From Heterotrichella gracilis (Eukaryota > Sar > Xanthophyceae > Tribonematales > Xanthonemataceae), in NCBI GenBank assembly GCA_032358255.1, contig JAULBX010011988.1, forward strand, positions 40,449 through 104,448: a DNA stretch of 64,000 nt, given 5' to 3'. The notes beneath the pieces were generated by a model. That model searched no databases and was not told where the DNA came from. It worked only from the letters and a program-made list of their open reading frames with translations. Both the position numbers and the translations under genes were made by a program. Below are positions 1 through 12,551 of this stretch, piece by piece. The number at the start of each line of letters is the position of its first letter. The stretch's first letter is position 1.

Positions 1-537
1 CATGTGCCGCATGCCTAGGACCGTTTGTGCTATGGAAACCTGGTCAAGCCCGCAGCAATACATAGGTACCACTGCAGTCGCTTATGGGTGCCTTGAATTA
101 CTTAAGGTGCACCCTTGTGCGAGGTGCAAGGGGTGTGTGGGCGGTGTTTCTCCCCCGCTGAAGCACGCCAACCCCCTGCCCTGGATTGCCTGGCCTGGTG
201 ACGAGGTCCCCGCCACTGAGAAGGTGCATAAAGCTGTGTCCACCTCACTCTGCGACAGCTTAGCACACCCTTTTGTGCTCCGCGACGTTGCCGATACCAA
301 AGCTATCAGCATAGATAGCGGGCGTGTGCGAAACCTACTACACCCCTGTTTGCATAGGTCGCGTGATGACCCCCCATCGCATGCGTTGCTCAGCTTGGTG
401 TCGGAGATTGCTTACGTGCGTACGATACCAACAATCCCACGCCCAAGAACGCAATCTTTGCACGCCTTTGATGGTGATGGGCCCTCCTTTATAGCGCTGC
501 CGTAGCAGGGAAGTTTTGAGACAAGCAATAGGACAGG
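1..537. other. Left flank, no gene assigned
   Basis: A frame on the + strand is open from the left edge to about 505, but its translation has no recognisable family and its codon choice is not convincing. Minus-strand frames are shorter. The segment should contain the promoter and 5' UTR of the gene starting at 538. I see no clear TATA box. Confidence 0.4.
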
Positions 538-3500
538 ATGGCATCGTTATCTTCGTCATCTTCGTCATCCCAAGCGGCGCTGTGGTTCGCTGGCGGCGCT
601 GCGGCGGGTGCGCTGGTGGTGTTCCTCGCCTCCCGCCGCCTGTCGGTCTCCGCCACCACCCTGGGAGCGCTTTTTGGCACCGCCGCCCCGCCCCCACCCG
701 CCCCACTGCCAACAGTGGCAGACTTCGCTGAAGACGACATCCTGCTTGAGCAGTTCACGCGCAACGTGCAGTTCTTTGGGCTGGAAGGGCAGCAGAAAGT
801 GGCGGAGGCGTTCGTGGTGGTGGTGGGACTGGGGGTAGGTGGATGCATACACGGCGCATATGCATGCATGCGTTGCGGGGCGCATCTTGCTTCATATGCA
901 TGCATACGTTGCGGGTGCAGGTCTTTGGGTTGGATGGGCGCCAGGTGACTGCGGCAGGTGGTTGCGGCTAGGATTTTAGGGTTAAGGTGGCTGTACCGGG
1001 CGCATGCACTGCGGTGCATCTTCTGCATGCGATGCCAGCTAAACCCTAGAACCCTGGGTGTAGCCATTTTAACCCTAAGGCACCTGCTTGGTTAATCACC
1101 TGCGCCAGTTTGGCACAAGGTTGTGGAGGGCTGCTTTTGCGATGGGGCCAGTTGTGGATGGACCGCAGTGCATCCACCCGCCAGGCACCGCATCACGTTA
1201 TGCACGTGCGCACCCTTGCAATTTCAACTAAAGTGCCTATATACAGGGCGTGGGCAGTCATGCTGCGCATATGCTGCTCCTATCGGGTGCGATCCGCTTG
1301 CGCCTCATCCCCTTTGACCAGGTCGCCCTATCCTCACTTACCGCCACCCTTTTCAAAACCCTAAAACCCTTTGTCAAGGGCACTGCAACGGCCAGCGCAA
1401 AACCCCTGGCACCCCTCGTCACGCGCAAAATAATGGTGCAAGCTCCCCTCTCGCAGGGCGTGGGCAGCCATGCTGCCCACATGCTGCTCCAATGGGTGTG
1501 GGCCGCAGGCCCCCCATCGACTTTTAACAAACAGTCCTCAACCACCACGCACATCACAACCCCAGGACCCTTTTATCGCAGGTGCAAAACCCCAATACCC
1601 TGTGTTGTTGCTCAAATTGACAGTGCCAAAAAACCCTCGCAGGGCGTTGGCAGCCATGCAGCGCACATGCTTCTGCGGTCTGGTGTGGGGCGCTTGCGCC
1701 TGATCGACTTTGACCAGGTCACGCTTTCCTCGCTCAACCGCCATGCGGTGGCCACCCGAGCGGACGTGGGTCTGTCCAAGGCCTCGGTGCTGAAGGATCA
1801 CTTCATGCGCATTCTGCCGGAGGCGCAGGTGGGTTTGGGGATCATTGCACTTGTAGGGTACAAATTGTAGGAAATGTGGGTAAGGATGTAGGGTTTAGGT
1901 GTGACTTTGGCTAGGTCAAGATGTCCCTGACGAAACCGCCATGCCGTCGTCACCCGAGCCAATGAAGGTCTGTGTTTTCAAGGCCTTGGTGCTCAAGGAA
2001 CACGTCATGCGCATACTGCCAGAGGCGCAGGTGGGTGTTGGAATTGCACGTGCAAGGCTTGTTGCAAATGTTGCAGTGGAAAATGTTATTGGGATGTTCA
2101 CGGAAGAGGTTGATAATACTCATTACATGCGCACTGCTAAGTTCATTGGTTATGCAATAATTAATAGACGCCATTTTTCCGGCGGACGTTAATGAGATGT
2201 ACACGGAGGAGACTGCCGATGCGTTGCTGGCCCATTCAAATTATAATGCAATAAATGAAATGCAATAGAAACCCTAACCTTAAACCCCACACTGTGCTCC
2301 AGGTGGAGGACGTGAATGAGATGTACACGGAGGAGACTGCCGATGCGCTGCTGGCTGGCAACCCAGATTTTGTGCTGGATGCGATCGACAACATAAACAC
2401 TAAGGTGAGGTGGGGGAGGGGTGGGTGGGGGACCCTAGGGTTTCGTGTACAGATGGGAGTAAAACCCTAGGGAATTTTGTGTACAGGGGGAGTAGTAACT
2501 CATATAGGCTGCATGCGCTGAGCTAGGGTTAAGAGTTGCAGTGGTGCATGTGCAGTCGCGGCAGGTTTTGCGCGTGCTCTGTGTTGTTGTTGCGGGGCAA
2601 ATTGGACCCCACCCGCATCACATCGCCGACATTGCACACTCAAATGGACTCCTCGTCGGATGACAAACTCCGCCCCAAAACCCTTAAATGCACACACGTC
2701 ACCCCTCCCCACCCACCACCAACCACCCATCACCAACCACCCACCACCACACCCACAGGTGTCGCTCCTGATTGAGTGCCAGCAGCGGGGGACCCCCGTG
2801 CTCTGTGTTGCCGGTGCGGGGGCCAAAGCGGACCCCACCCGCATCCACATCGCCGACATTGCCGAGTCAAATGTGGACCCCCTGGCCAGGGCAGTAAGGG
2901 CGCGACTGAAGAAGCGCGGCATTGAGGGGAACTTCCCTGTGCTGCTCAGTACTGAGAAGCCACGGTGTGGGCTGGTGGCGAGCGAGGAGGTGGCGACAGG
3001 GAACCTCCTGGATTACCAGGTAATAACACCCTAGGCTAAACCCTAGGCCCCATTTGGATTACCAGGTGGGTTTGGGATGCATGCTTGTGATACTGTGGGG
3101 AATCAGGCATGTGGTCACCAGGATAGAATCCTGCTGGCATTGTAGCAAACATCCCCTGTCCTTGGAAGGATGTACTTGTGCTCAAACCTGCCCCACCTTG
3201 CGGTTCACCCTGTACCAAAACCCTTGAGGTTCTGGGTGGTCCTGTGAACTCGTTTGGGCGAAAACATGGAATATTGCTGTGCAATGAACCTACAACCCAC
3301 AACCACTCACAATCCATCCGGAGGTTGTGCCCAACTTCCAGGTGTGCACTATCCCCGGTGCTTGGCACCTCCCCTGCCATCTTCAAAAATCCCTTGCCGC
3401 TGCTGATAGCTTCGAACTCTGGTTTATCGTCATAGGTTACTCTTCATACTCACGGATAATCGGTCACAGAAGATTTAGAGTGGTGTTCAATTAAATATCC

Positions 3501-4996
3501 ACCTGCTGCAGGTCGTGCCCAACTTCCGTGTGCGCACCATCCCCGTGCTTGGCACCTCCCCTGCCATCTTTGGGATGGCGGCCGCTGCGCACATACTGTG
3601 CCACCTGGCGGGGTCACCCATCAACCCAGACCCGCTCTTCAAAATCCCAACGCAGCAGGTGGGGATCTCCAAGGCCTTGTGACACAGAATGCAAGCGTTT
3701 ACCACAAGCCAGCGACAGTGAAGCGCTGGTTATTGCATTGATTTCTGTTTTCTGCGCCCGCAAGTATCCACGTGTCCCTGCTTCCTGCATGTTCCTGTGT
3801 CCCCAAAACATCACATGTTGTTATGGGCTGCAGATCCCACACTGATGTCCCCAAGTAACATCAAATCTCAAGGATGCATGGTCTGTTGTCCCCTAATTTC
3901 TCAATCCCGTCATCTGGGTTGCAGATCTCCACGCTTATGTCCCGGCTGGAGGAGCGTGAGGCGCTGAGGGGAGGACAGGTGGCGGTGGACCTGGCGGATG
4001 TGAGTACCTCTAGGGTTTCAAGTGTTGGGGTTAGGGTTTAGGGCTAAATCTATATCCTTGAGGTTAACTTTTAGGTAAGGGTATAGGGGAGGGCAGGTGG
4101 GGGTGGACCTGGCGGATGCAAATATCCTTAGGGTTTAGGGTAGGGTTTAGGGGGTCAGGGGCCTGTACATGCATTTTGCACAGACCCAAAGGTATGCACC
4201 TTGAGTTAAACAACCCCCCTCACCGCAGAATAAGTACTTGGTGTGGTGTGCGTAATATTTTGCAAGCCAACATGCCTGATGTCGGTTTTATGGGTTTTGG
4301 CATTGGGGTTTTGTATTTCTTTCCTGGGACACAGGCGCTGTCCATCTGTCCCCGCAGATTGAGTACCTTGGCTTTGAAACTGGAATGCACACACTTACTC
4401 AACGACCCCCTCAACGCAGATTGAGTACCTGGTGCGGGAGGTGTGGCGGGGCGTGAGTGCGCGTGCACCCCGCCCGCTTATCCCGGGGGCTGATAAGGGG
4501 CTCAGCAGGTCGACCGCAGGCCTCACATTGACCAGGTAAGGGTTTAGGGGTTCAGAGCCCAAGAAAGTTATACTCCCGCTAACCTTTAAAAATTGGAAAC
4601 AATCGAATAGTAAACAAATGCAAGCAAACTAGTGCAGGGAAGTTACCGCCATAGTTCGATTTTGCCCTCCTCTTGCAGGTTGCACTTTTGACAACCTGGT
4701 TCTGCTCACGCTCTGTGAGGCAGAGCCCCATGGGCCATTTTTGGCAAAATGGAATATAAATAAAACAATGATCTCGCAGAAAAAGGAATTCAATCTTTAT
4801 TTTGCACTCCTGCAGGTGGGATCCCCTGCGCACCGCCACGGTTGACAACCTGGTACTGCTCACATTCAGCGAGGCAGAGTCACACGAGACCCAGCCGGAT
4901 CTAGGCATGCTGGCTGTGTCTGAGCCCGAGTGGGTGGAGTATGTGAATGCACGACTGGCCAGGGTGAGGGCACAGTATGGGGATGACCCCCTGTAA
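538..4996 (+). CDS. tRNA threonylcarbamoyladenosine dehydratase (E1-like, Tcd1/Tcd2/TcdA type)
   Basis: Enzymes of this family use ATP to cyclise the t6A37 modification of ANN-decoding tRNAs to ct6A. Exons: 538-834, 1643-1828, 2303-2404, 2759-3019, 3512-3658, 3925-3999, 4420-4535, 4816-4996; all junctions are phase 0 except the last (phase 2). The product is 454 residues. Residues about 10-35 form a hydrophobic Ala/Gly-rich anchor followed by Arg residues, as in the membrane-anchored yeast Tcd proteins. The ThiF/E1 nucleotide motif VVVVGLGGVGSH is at about 93-104 and is split by intron 1. LIDFDQVTLSSLNRHA (about 121-136) is the ATP-binding strand with the NRH signature. VLDAIDNINTK (about 185-195) is the next conserved Asp motif. 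AGAKADPTRI and DIAESNVDPLAR follow, and FPVLLSTEKP is also typical. The family assignment is from motif recognition. A ubiquitin-type E1 is unlikely because the catalytic-Cys and UFD domains are absent. Every intron holds a degraded copy of a neighbouring exon edge. Confidence 0.9.
1247..1350 (+). repeat. Degraded copy of exon 2 start in intron 1
   Basis: Starting right after an AG, about 100 bases resemble the true exon 2 (from 1643). They still spell a variant of GVGSHAAHMLL and of the LIDFDQV strand (here LIPFDQV). The acceptor-like site was copied with the exon edge. The copy decays after the SSL region. Confidence 0.85.
1457..1515 (+). repeat. Second degraded copy of exon 2 start in intron 1
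   Basis: Begins with the same acceptor context (tcgcag) as the real exon 2 and encodes GVGSHAAHMLL before diverging. It lies between the 1247 copy and the functional exon at 1643, so three versions stand in series. Confidence 0.85.
1935..2034 (+). repeat. Degraded copy of exon 2 end plus donor in intron 2
   Basis: Repeats the 3' part of exon 2 (CATGCCG.., KALVLKEHVMRILPEAQ) and the following GTGGGT donor. It is out of use in the phase-consistent model. About 100 bases downstream of the true donor at 1829. Confidence 0.85.
2176..2245 (+). repeat. Degraded copy of exon 3 start in intron 2
   Basis: Encodes a near copy of VNEMYTEETADALLA, the beginning of the true exon 3 at 2303. The acceptor has lost its AG context. 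Confidence 0.85.
2571..2650 (+). repeat. Degraded copy of exon 4 interior in intron 3
   Basis: Closely matches 2797-2880 inside exon 4: the GTGCTCTGTGTTG stretch, then the DPTRI-H-IADI coding region, with indels that destroy the frame. Confidence 0.8.
3318..3395 (+). repeat. Degraded copy of exon 5 start in intron 4
   Basis: Matches the start of exon 5 (3512 onward; VVPNF..TIP..GTSPAIF) with small indels. A shorter donor-edge copy of exon 4 (gattaccaggtgggt) lies at about 3056-3071 in the same intron. Confidence 0.8.
4083..4375 (+). repeat. Exon 6-end and exon 7-start copies in intron 6
   Basis: About 4090-4120 repeats the GGQV-VDLAD end of exon 6. About 4222-4250 and 4354-4375 repeat the acceptor and the IEYLV start of exon 7 (4420). 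Intron 5 carries a small exon 6-start copy at about 3829-3853. Confidence 0.75.
4675..4725 (+). repeat. Degraded copy of exon 8 start in intron 7
   Basis: Has a TTGCAG acceptor followed by a variant of VDNLVLLT, then SEAE-like sequence, matching exon 8 from 4816. Confidence 0.8.
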
Positions 4997-6447
4997 ATCC
5001 GGGGATTTGAAGCGCGGTGACAGGCAAGTGGGTTTTTTTCGCTTTTTTCCTGTGGGGAAAAGAGCCTGCGATTTTTCGAGATCAGGACCTGCTGTGCCTT
5101 AGCATGAGTGGGTGGTGTGTGAAAATGCCCAGGTGGGAGGATGAGTGCAAGGAAGGGGGCGTGGTGTGGGGAGGACCCTTTGGGAGGATTTTTTGAGTTG
5201 ATGGGGCCGGACTGGGAAAGGGCTGCTATCATATGGTTTGGTAGCATGCAAGGGTCTTTTCAGATGATGAGAAGCAGCCAGTTAATGGGAGGGCCTAGTG
5301 CCTAGACAATCAGCTACGCGGTCTGTCTGTGTGAATGGGGTGTGTGTGGCTGTAGTTGGGGGTTGGAGAGGGGGAGGTAAATGGGGGTACCAGGTGGCGG
5401 GGTGTGATTGGGGTGACAAACTCTATCTTGGTGTAGTGGTGGCGGTAAGCTGGTAAGGCGCTAATCTGGCAGCCAGATGTGTTCAGTTTTGCTGTTGTAG
5501 CTGGTCCCATTGGGGTTTGTCATTGATGTACATGATCATGTGTTCGAATGTACTTGCACGGTTTCTGCAGATGGGTACGTAATCCTGCAGGTGTGTTGCA
5601 AAGTTTACTCCTTTGTACCAAGTGGCATTGTACTGTACTTTTTGCTGGCAGGCCGTCATCATAATATTCAAAGCCAGTTGGCGCACTATTAGTGCTTTTC
5701 CTGTCAACGAGTCGCTTGCAGACAGCTGTCAGGAACACATATTTTGATACTGTTTGAACTCCAAGCCTTGAAAAGGCCAGCGTGATGCCTTCTGACTACG
5801 CCTTATATTTTCATGTGCCTATGCATCACCGTGATGGCACCATTATAATGGTGCCCCGCCATGGTCGGCCAACTGTTGGTATTCTCCCATTATAATACTG
5901 TTCAAATACTGTTGTAGTCAAATGATTAGCTAATCCAGGTATTATTTACATGCTTTTGGGGCAGACAAATATAGATCGCCAACCCAGGCTCACAAACTTC
6001 TCAGAGCTGGCACCCGGGCTGTGCAAATGTAACTTGGATTGCCAGCCACCGCAAGGAGTAATGTTATTCAATGTTCCACGTCAATTTGGCTACTGTAGCC
6101 ACAGTCATCATGTGCACAACAAGGGGACGGTCCCCTGCAGATGACCACCGGGAACAATCACACTGGCAGCACGATTGCACAATCGCACACTGTACAGCTC
6201 TAGGGGACGCCTACTACGGCCTCCAAGAGGAAAAAGACGTGTAAGTAAATGGGGGTCAACCCGGCAAAAAAAGGGGGGGGTGCTTGGATCCAAAACTTTG
6301 ACGAGCCAGAGCCAAGCCGCAGCAGCTGCAGAGCCAGCTGGAATCACCAAGCCACCCACATTTCTAAAACGACTTTCCTTTTTTAAACCATGCCGCACGC
6401 CGCACGCTGTCGTGTGGCGGCCTCACCCGCTGCTGCCAATGACCTTT
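4997..6447. other. 3' UTR and intergenic region between convergent genes
   Basis: No supported gene. The region separates the + gene ending at 4996 from the - gene ending at 6448. A TGTAA on the minus strand (ttaca at about 5945) could serve as poly(A) signal for the minus gene. The long minus ORF at 4579-5247 overlaps coding exon 8 antisense and is not credible. Confidence 0.4.
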
Positions 6448-9400
6448 TCAACACAAGCTCCACCTTGGCTTGGTGCCCGTTGCCCCTCCGTCGCTGCGCG
6501 CCACACGGCTTCGCTCCATCTCGTAGAGGCAGCTGTTCACCTGCAGAGGGAGGGAGGGTATTTGTGTCACTGGGTCATATATGGTAAGGCAATGATTTCC
6601 TGTGCTAACAAGAATTCCATCCCCCAGGCTCGCTAATCTGGCTTCAAAGCCAAAATGCACATACTATCAACTACTTGGTGAAGACTCAGTGGCATATGAT
6701 AATTCCTGCATATCATTGGAATTTTTCAATAATTCATTTGATGTGAATAAAAGTGTCGTACAGTAACCGTCCATGCAGTATGATTGTGCAATACAAACAT
6801 CCACTGTCAGAATGACCTATACTTTTGGCAATAATTTTGAACTGGGTCCGAATCAGCAGGCTGCGGGGTTTCCGCAGTGTTGCCAGATCAGCTCAGCACA
6901 GTTATGTACAGCAAACAAGCCACCACCACCACCACACCTTTGACTTGAGCAGGGGCTTCAGTTTCCTCCTCTCGATGTCTGGGCTGCAGTTGTAAGGCGG
7001 CTGGTCCACCAGGCAGCCTGCCACATCCAGCGCAGTCATGCCGCCGCCCCTCCAATCTGAAGTTGCACAGAACGTTGGCTAAATACATGCATTCCAGCTC
7101 CACAACCAGCAGCGGTAAGCATTCAGATAAAGGGGACACTGGCGCATGGGAAATGGGGAGGCTTGCAACCCTCAGTACAATTATGTCCCACCTCTGCCAA
7201 ACCGCAGGAGTGGGGATGAGGGAGATGTAAAAGGAAGGGGGGATGGGGGATGACAGATGGAAAGAGGTGCCAGGCAGTGTTGAAGTCACAGACAGATAGG
7301 CAGAAAAACCCACTGGGCCCGATACACCCGGTGGCCTAGGGGTGAAGGCCTCTACCCAAGATCCCACCTGAGGCCTGCTCCAGCACGCGCATGATGTGTG
7401 GTACAAGGTCCACGTCACCACCAAGAATGGAGGCGGTGCAGCAGGTGGCGGGGGCAGTGGGGGTGGAGGGGGTAGGGGGGCGACGAGCCGCGGAGGCGCC
7501 ACTGTTGCTGCCTGTAAACATGTTGATGTCAACAGCAGCTCAAGTGTTGAGGAAAATAGATGGCAGTGGATTACAATGTACTTGGGTGGCAAAACTGCAC
7601 TGGGTTGTGGAGTAAATTGGACCCTCCATGGCAGCAGGCATGATGGAAACGCTTGTCTGATAAAATGACTTGAAAATGATTTTTAAAAAAAGACAGCTGA
7701 CATACACTGCTGGTAAATTCCGGTACTAACAAAAGGCGTCACAATTTTTTCTTGGTTGGATGATCATACCTGACGCTTGGCTGCCAAGGCCAGCACTGCC
7801 TTGCCTTGCGCACGCGGCGCTTGGTGCCTTGGGACTCGCCTCGATGTCAGCAATCCCCGCATCTGCAGCATGCTCCTCACAAGTCGGCAGTGAAGTTTCT
7901 GTGGGGTGAGAGGTGCCTGGCTGGGGATTCTGTATGGGCAATTGCTGACTTGCTGCTGGTTGAACAGCAACGGGTGGTGCCTGTGGCTGTGGCTGGCTGG
8001 TGGGGGCCGGCGGTGTCGCGGATGAGGCGGGTTGGTTGGAGGAATGACCAGCACTGACCGGCGCCTGCTGTGCAAACCCACGCCATTGCGGGGGAAGGAG
8101 ATCAATCTGCCTTGCGGTCAGCCCTTGCGCCTGTGTCACTGGTCCCGCATCCCCTTCGTGCCACCTGTTGGACGCTGTTCTGGCTGCCACTGACCCTGCG
8201 CAGCATACACCTCGGTCACTTGCTTGCATTAACAAGCGTTCCAGCAGTACAGCCATTTTACCAGTCTATCCTGCATGCATACCCTATCCTTGCACTGGTT
8301 ATGCCATCACTGCACTGGTGGTGTCAACGCAGCTAAATCATGTAATGCCAGGTCAGGCCATGCATGTGGTATTCGGTTTGATTAGCTTGATTCATTGACA
8401 ATGGCACACACGTATAAGGGCAAAATACACGCAATTCTAGAACTAGAACAGTAGTTGTTTTGCTTGCATGCACATACCTGACGCTTGGATGCCAATGCCT
8501 GCACTGCCTTGCCTAGCGCATCCAGCGCTTGGTGCCTCATGACTCGCATCAGCACTGGCATCCCCGCCCTTGTCCCCACAATCTGTTGGTGCAATCCTTG
8601 AGGGATGTGGGGTACTTGGTTGAGGAATGTGCACAGACAACCGCTGGCTCCCGGGGACTTGGGCAGCAATTGGTTGCGACTGTGGCTGTGGCTGTGGCTG
8701 TGGCTGTGGCTGTGGCTGTGGCTGTGGCTGTGGCTGTGCATGAGGTTGAGGTTGGATACCAGGGAAGTTGACTGGTTGTGGATCATTTACGCTGCGCATT
8801 GCTGGCAAAGTTGCTGGTGGTGCTGCTGGTGGTGGTGGAGGTGATGGTTGTGATGTGAGCGGTGGTGGTGATGGGGATGTGGGTGGAGGTGGGGGTACAA
8901 ACTGCTCCTGGCTCCATTGCATGCCAATGGATTCACTTGAGGCGCCCCCACTGCTGCCAGATGCCTGAGCAGCTGTGGGGGTTGGGTGGTACTGGAGGGG
9001 ACTGTGGAAGCTGACTGTGTGTGGCATTTGTTGGATAGTGGCTGCAGGCACAGGTGGAGTTGACATCCTGGTGGTGTACTCCGGTGAAAACAGGGCTGCA
9101 CTGGTGGTGGGCCAGCTGGCGGTAGCCTGAGGTGGAATTGGTACTATGGGACCACCCAGGAAGTGATTTGCTTGGCCGGTACCCTGTGGCGAGGGACTTG
9201 GGAGCCCAGTTGTCATGCCTGTGAGGGGCGTCTGCAGATGCGCATAGGGGCGCCAGGGCAGGGGGGGTTCATCTTGCTTGCGGTTGCCAAGCCCTTCCGC
9301 CTGCCTCAAGGAACTCTGACCCAGTTGCTGATGTTGGGATTCAGCCCTGGCTGGCCCTGCACGTGGCACGCTCATCTTGGACCGCTTCAAGCGCTGCCCG

Positions 9401-11383
9401 CTGCTTGTTCCCTCCTGGGGGGGCAGGCCCATGGGAAGCTGATGTGGCGCGGGTGCCTCACTGGTAACATTGAAAGGGCCTGGGGAGGAGGTTGGAATGC
9501 CTCCCCCACTCTGCACCATGTTAGCTGAAGCTGAAGAGGTGCTGCCGCCTGCCCAGCTCTGGCCAGTTCCTTCCCTGCCTGGCACACCAGCTATCGACAC
9601 ATGCAGCTCTCCCTGCTGGCTGCCTTGCAACCACGTTCCATTCCCGCTGCCAGGGGCACCCATCCCGCCTGCTGTCGCCATTGTGTCGCTCATGCTGGCT
9701 GGCGCCAATGTGGTGTTCCCACCTCCTGGCGTCCATGCGGCATTGCTATTGCCTGCAGGCTGGAACAGCTGCTGCTGCCATGTGAATGTCGCGCCACCTG
9801 GCGACACCTTTGGTAAGGGGCTGAATGGTGGGGCTTGAACAGATTGTGCTGTACCAGATGTGGTGTAGTGCACGGTAGTCCACTGTGTGGGTGGCGATGG
9901 CGGCGGAAGTGGCTGGTGGAAGGGAGGCGTAGCTGCTGTAAAGGGTGCCTGCGGCTGTGACGCGGCTGTTGCAACGTGTAGGCTGGGACTCCTGCACGAG
10001 ACATTGAGACGGTCACTGACGGAGGTGCCACTGGAAAACCTTTCCCTTGCGACAAGTGACTACAGACGTGTTTCGAACGCTGATTATAATGATTCAGAAT
10101 TCAAAATTCATTGTGACCATATAGTACTACCAAGCACTCCAAAACATTTGGCATCCTGGAATTCCAAAATTCTGGCATTTAAATGCTAGTATTGAACAGC
10201 ACAAACCTGACATTGCCAGTGGCAGCAGCAGCTGTTTAAGCGGCGGTGCCATGTGACACCCCCGGCGCTGGCTGCACGTGGAGGCCTGCCAGCTTTGACT
10301 CAAGGTCCTGCAATATCTTTTGGTACCCCCCTTGCGCTGCTTCCACAGCGCATATTGCCTGCGGGTCCCATGCAACACATTATTTGGGTGCAAAATTCTG
10401 CGCAAAATCCAGTAGTCCGTTTATGGTAGCCAATATGCAACCCACCACTGCAAAATTTGCGCTTAATGTTGGCTTTGCAACCCACTACTGCTGCTTTGAC
10501 AATCAGATGGATGAGCATGGTTGTCAAAGAGAGTCATGTAACATTTCTACTGTGTCCCCATGCCACTGCTGTTCACAGGGTGCCCGGGGTGTCAGTCTGC
10601 CCACAAAGCGGAGCCAATTGGATACCAAGAGCCAATTGGATACGGGATTGGTGAGGTCCTCTGGGACAGCAAAAATGCAGAACGTGGCGAAATAGAACCC
10701 CAGTAAGACTGCGTGTTGCGCCAATTCCAGGGTGTGGTAAGAGCGCGCTTAGTGCACCTAAGCCTTGTATTTCAGTGATATTACAACTGCATGTGGCACA
10801 CTGTGACGCTTAGCGTAGCCTACAAATTTAATGTGTCATTACATATATTTTGTAGTGTGAGTTTTTGAAAGCAATTCTTTGTGCTTTGGCAAACATGAAG
10901 ACCTTGTACTGTAACAGCCTGAGTCAGTGTGTCTACACATGCCATACAGTGGGCACATTGTCCTACATCTGATGAGATTGATTCAATCTATGCAAACACT
11001 TAGGTACAGCCTGAGTCAGGGTCCTGGTACACTGTAGAGGCTACATGACCGCGCCAGGTGGGATGCATACACCACCGTTGTTGAACAGTGGCACTAAAAA
11101 GGTCTTCCACTTGTAAATCTGGCCACTGAAGTGCACTGCAGAGTTGCATGCAAATTATGTCCTACACTGGTGCCACAGTAACGGTTACACCCACCTCCTT
11201 GATGGACTCTATTTCCTGCTCTGTCTCCCTCCTAGCTCGTGCCACACTCTCGTCTGCGGCGTGTATCACAGAGCCTTGCATCCTATTCAACTTGAGGTCC
11301 AGTTGCGTGTTGGCAACTTCCAGGCGCTGAAGGCGGAAGAACAATGAGCGGAAGACCTCCTCCTGATCCATAGGCATGGCCAT
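6448..11383 (-). CDS. Pro/Gln-rich protein with N-terminal coiled coil, unknown function
   Basis: Exons in transcript order: 11383-11195, 10358-10207, 9991-8478, 8195-7770, 7511-7368, 7056-6938, 6540-6448. The lengths sum to 879 codons and all phases match. The N-terminus (from MAMPMDQEEV) is charged and helical, RLQRLEVANTQLDLKLN continuing into QKILQDLESKLAGL, a likely coiled coil. The 1.5-kb exon encodes Pro/Gln/Ser/Gly-rich sequence with a (PQ)n run. The next exon ends with a paralogous segment (APSA-CARQGSAG). The C-terminus reads WRGGGMTALDVAGCL, then a basic region ending KPRWSLC. I do not recognise the family; a transcription co-regulator or RNA-binding scaffold is only a guess from composition. 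An in-frame TAA interrupts the second exon at 10236-10238. The start at 11383 is the first ATG; upstream exons are possible. Confidence 0.6.
8681..8739 (-). repeat. Hexanucleotide repeat coding (Pro-Gln)n
   Basis: About ten units of tgtggc on the + strand (gccaca on the coding strand), encoding alternating Pro and Gln inside the large exon of the Pro/Gln-rich gene. Changes in unit number would keep the frame. The copy count is probably variable between strains. Confidence 0.9.
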
Positions 11384-12551
11384 AGCGAGCGTCAGCTGCC
11401 GCAGTGCAGTATGGTTCACCGCTGACCGACTTGACCTTCACAAGGGCTTAAGGTGGGCTACCATGATATCGAACAGCTGGTAAACCACTCTCCAAGTTAC
11501 TTGAAATAATATTGCTATTTAGCATACCGCATGCTGAGCCCCTTCCCTTTTGATCGTGAGCCTGAGAGAACAAAGTTGAAGTGCACGGAGCCACTGTGCA
11601 AAAGGCTGCAGCCATGGCCAGAACATGCAACCCACTTCTCCTCGTCGTTGTTCATCGTTGTATCCCCCAAGGTGTGCTGCCACGGCTACACAGGCGTCCA
11701 CATGGCACACTCACATGGATGGCAGACTCTCGAGAACTAGTGAGCACGTAACAACCAAGTGCACCTTTGATAAAGCGAGGTATAAAGGCTGCAAGCCTTG
11801 CTGGTCTGTTTGCTGGACCTGGTGTATCGCAAGTCTTGGAGCCTGGTAAGTACTGTTAGTAATTGAAGGTCACAAACCGGTTTAGCTCGGAACAGGCATA
11901 TGTACTTGTATCTATCCCTCCGATAGCCATACACAAGTAGTCCCAAGCAGAGTTTTAACAGTTGAATAGGTGACCTCTTCACTGGAGTCACACGTAGTTT
12001 GCAGTTTCGAACGGGGCCTCGGTGATGAGAGTGCAGCAAACTGGTTTCAACTAGCTAGACTACAGATTGGTGACTACTGACAGTCTTATGGTACGGCCTA
12101 CAAAATAAATCAACTTGTTGCTGCAGGCCCTCCTTTGAAGTGACTAATTAATAATATAGCACAGAATTGCCATGAAGTTCATCCCAGTGCCAGATTTTCA
12201 TCACAGCTACATAGCTATGGATCATGCATGGTTACCTGCCACTATGCCAATCTTATCTCAGGTCTACCTGTGTGAAAGTGGCAATGTTTGAACACGCGTA
12301 TGTGTGCATCAGACACCAATGCACATTAGTCTTGACTGACTGGCGCATGCACAGTAGATCTCAATCACTCAATTGGGCTAAACCGCTACCTCTATGTCTC
12401 ATAGGTTCTGTGGCTTATCACCATTTCTGTTCAATTGGCAGAACCAGTACAGCTGGACAACCATACAAACACAGGTGCAAAAGCAGTGCCGTCCACTGTG
12501 CTGCCGCTATACTCCCGGTGACAGATCTATGCACTGTTTGTGCAACCTTGG
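11384..12551. other. Divergent promoter region
   Basis: Separates the - gene (start about 11383) from the + gene (start 12671). No convincing coding exon on either strand, although first exons of the minus gene could hide here. AT content is higher than in the genes. No core promoter motif can be assigned with confidence. Confidence 0.4.

Noticed and set aside
2-505. 167-codon + ORF open at the left edge
   Set aside because: Cys/His/Pro composition without any domain; could be noise, and the start is outside or uncertain.
4579-5247. 222-codon minus-strand ORF
   Set aside because: It is antisense to the well-supported last exon of the tRNA-dehydratase gene and has no recognisable sequence.
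8382-8786. Alternative minus frame with Ser-His repeats ending in a helical ASKRQ segment
   Set aside because: The exon 9991-8478 chains in phase only in the Pro-Gln frame, and the paralogous exon shows more conserved residues in that frame.
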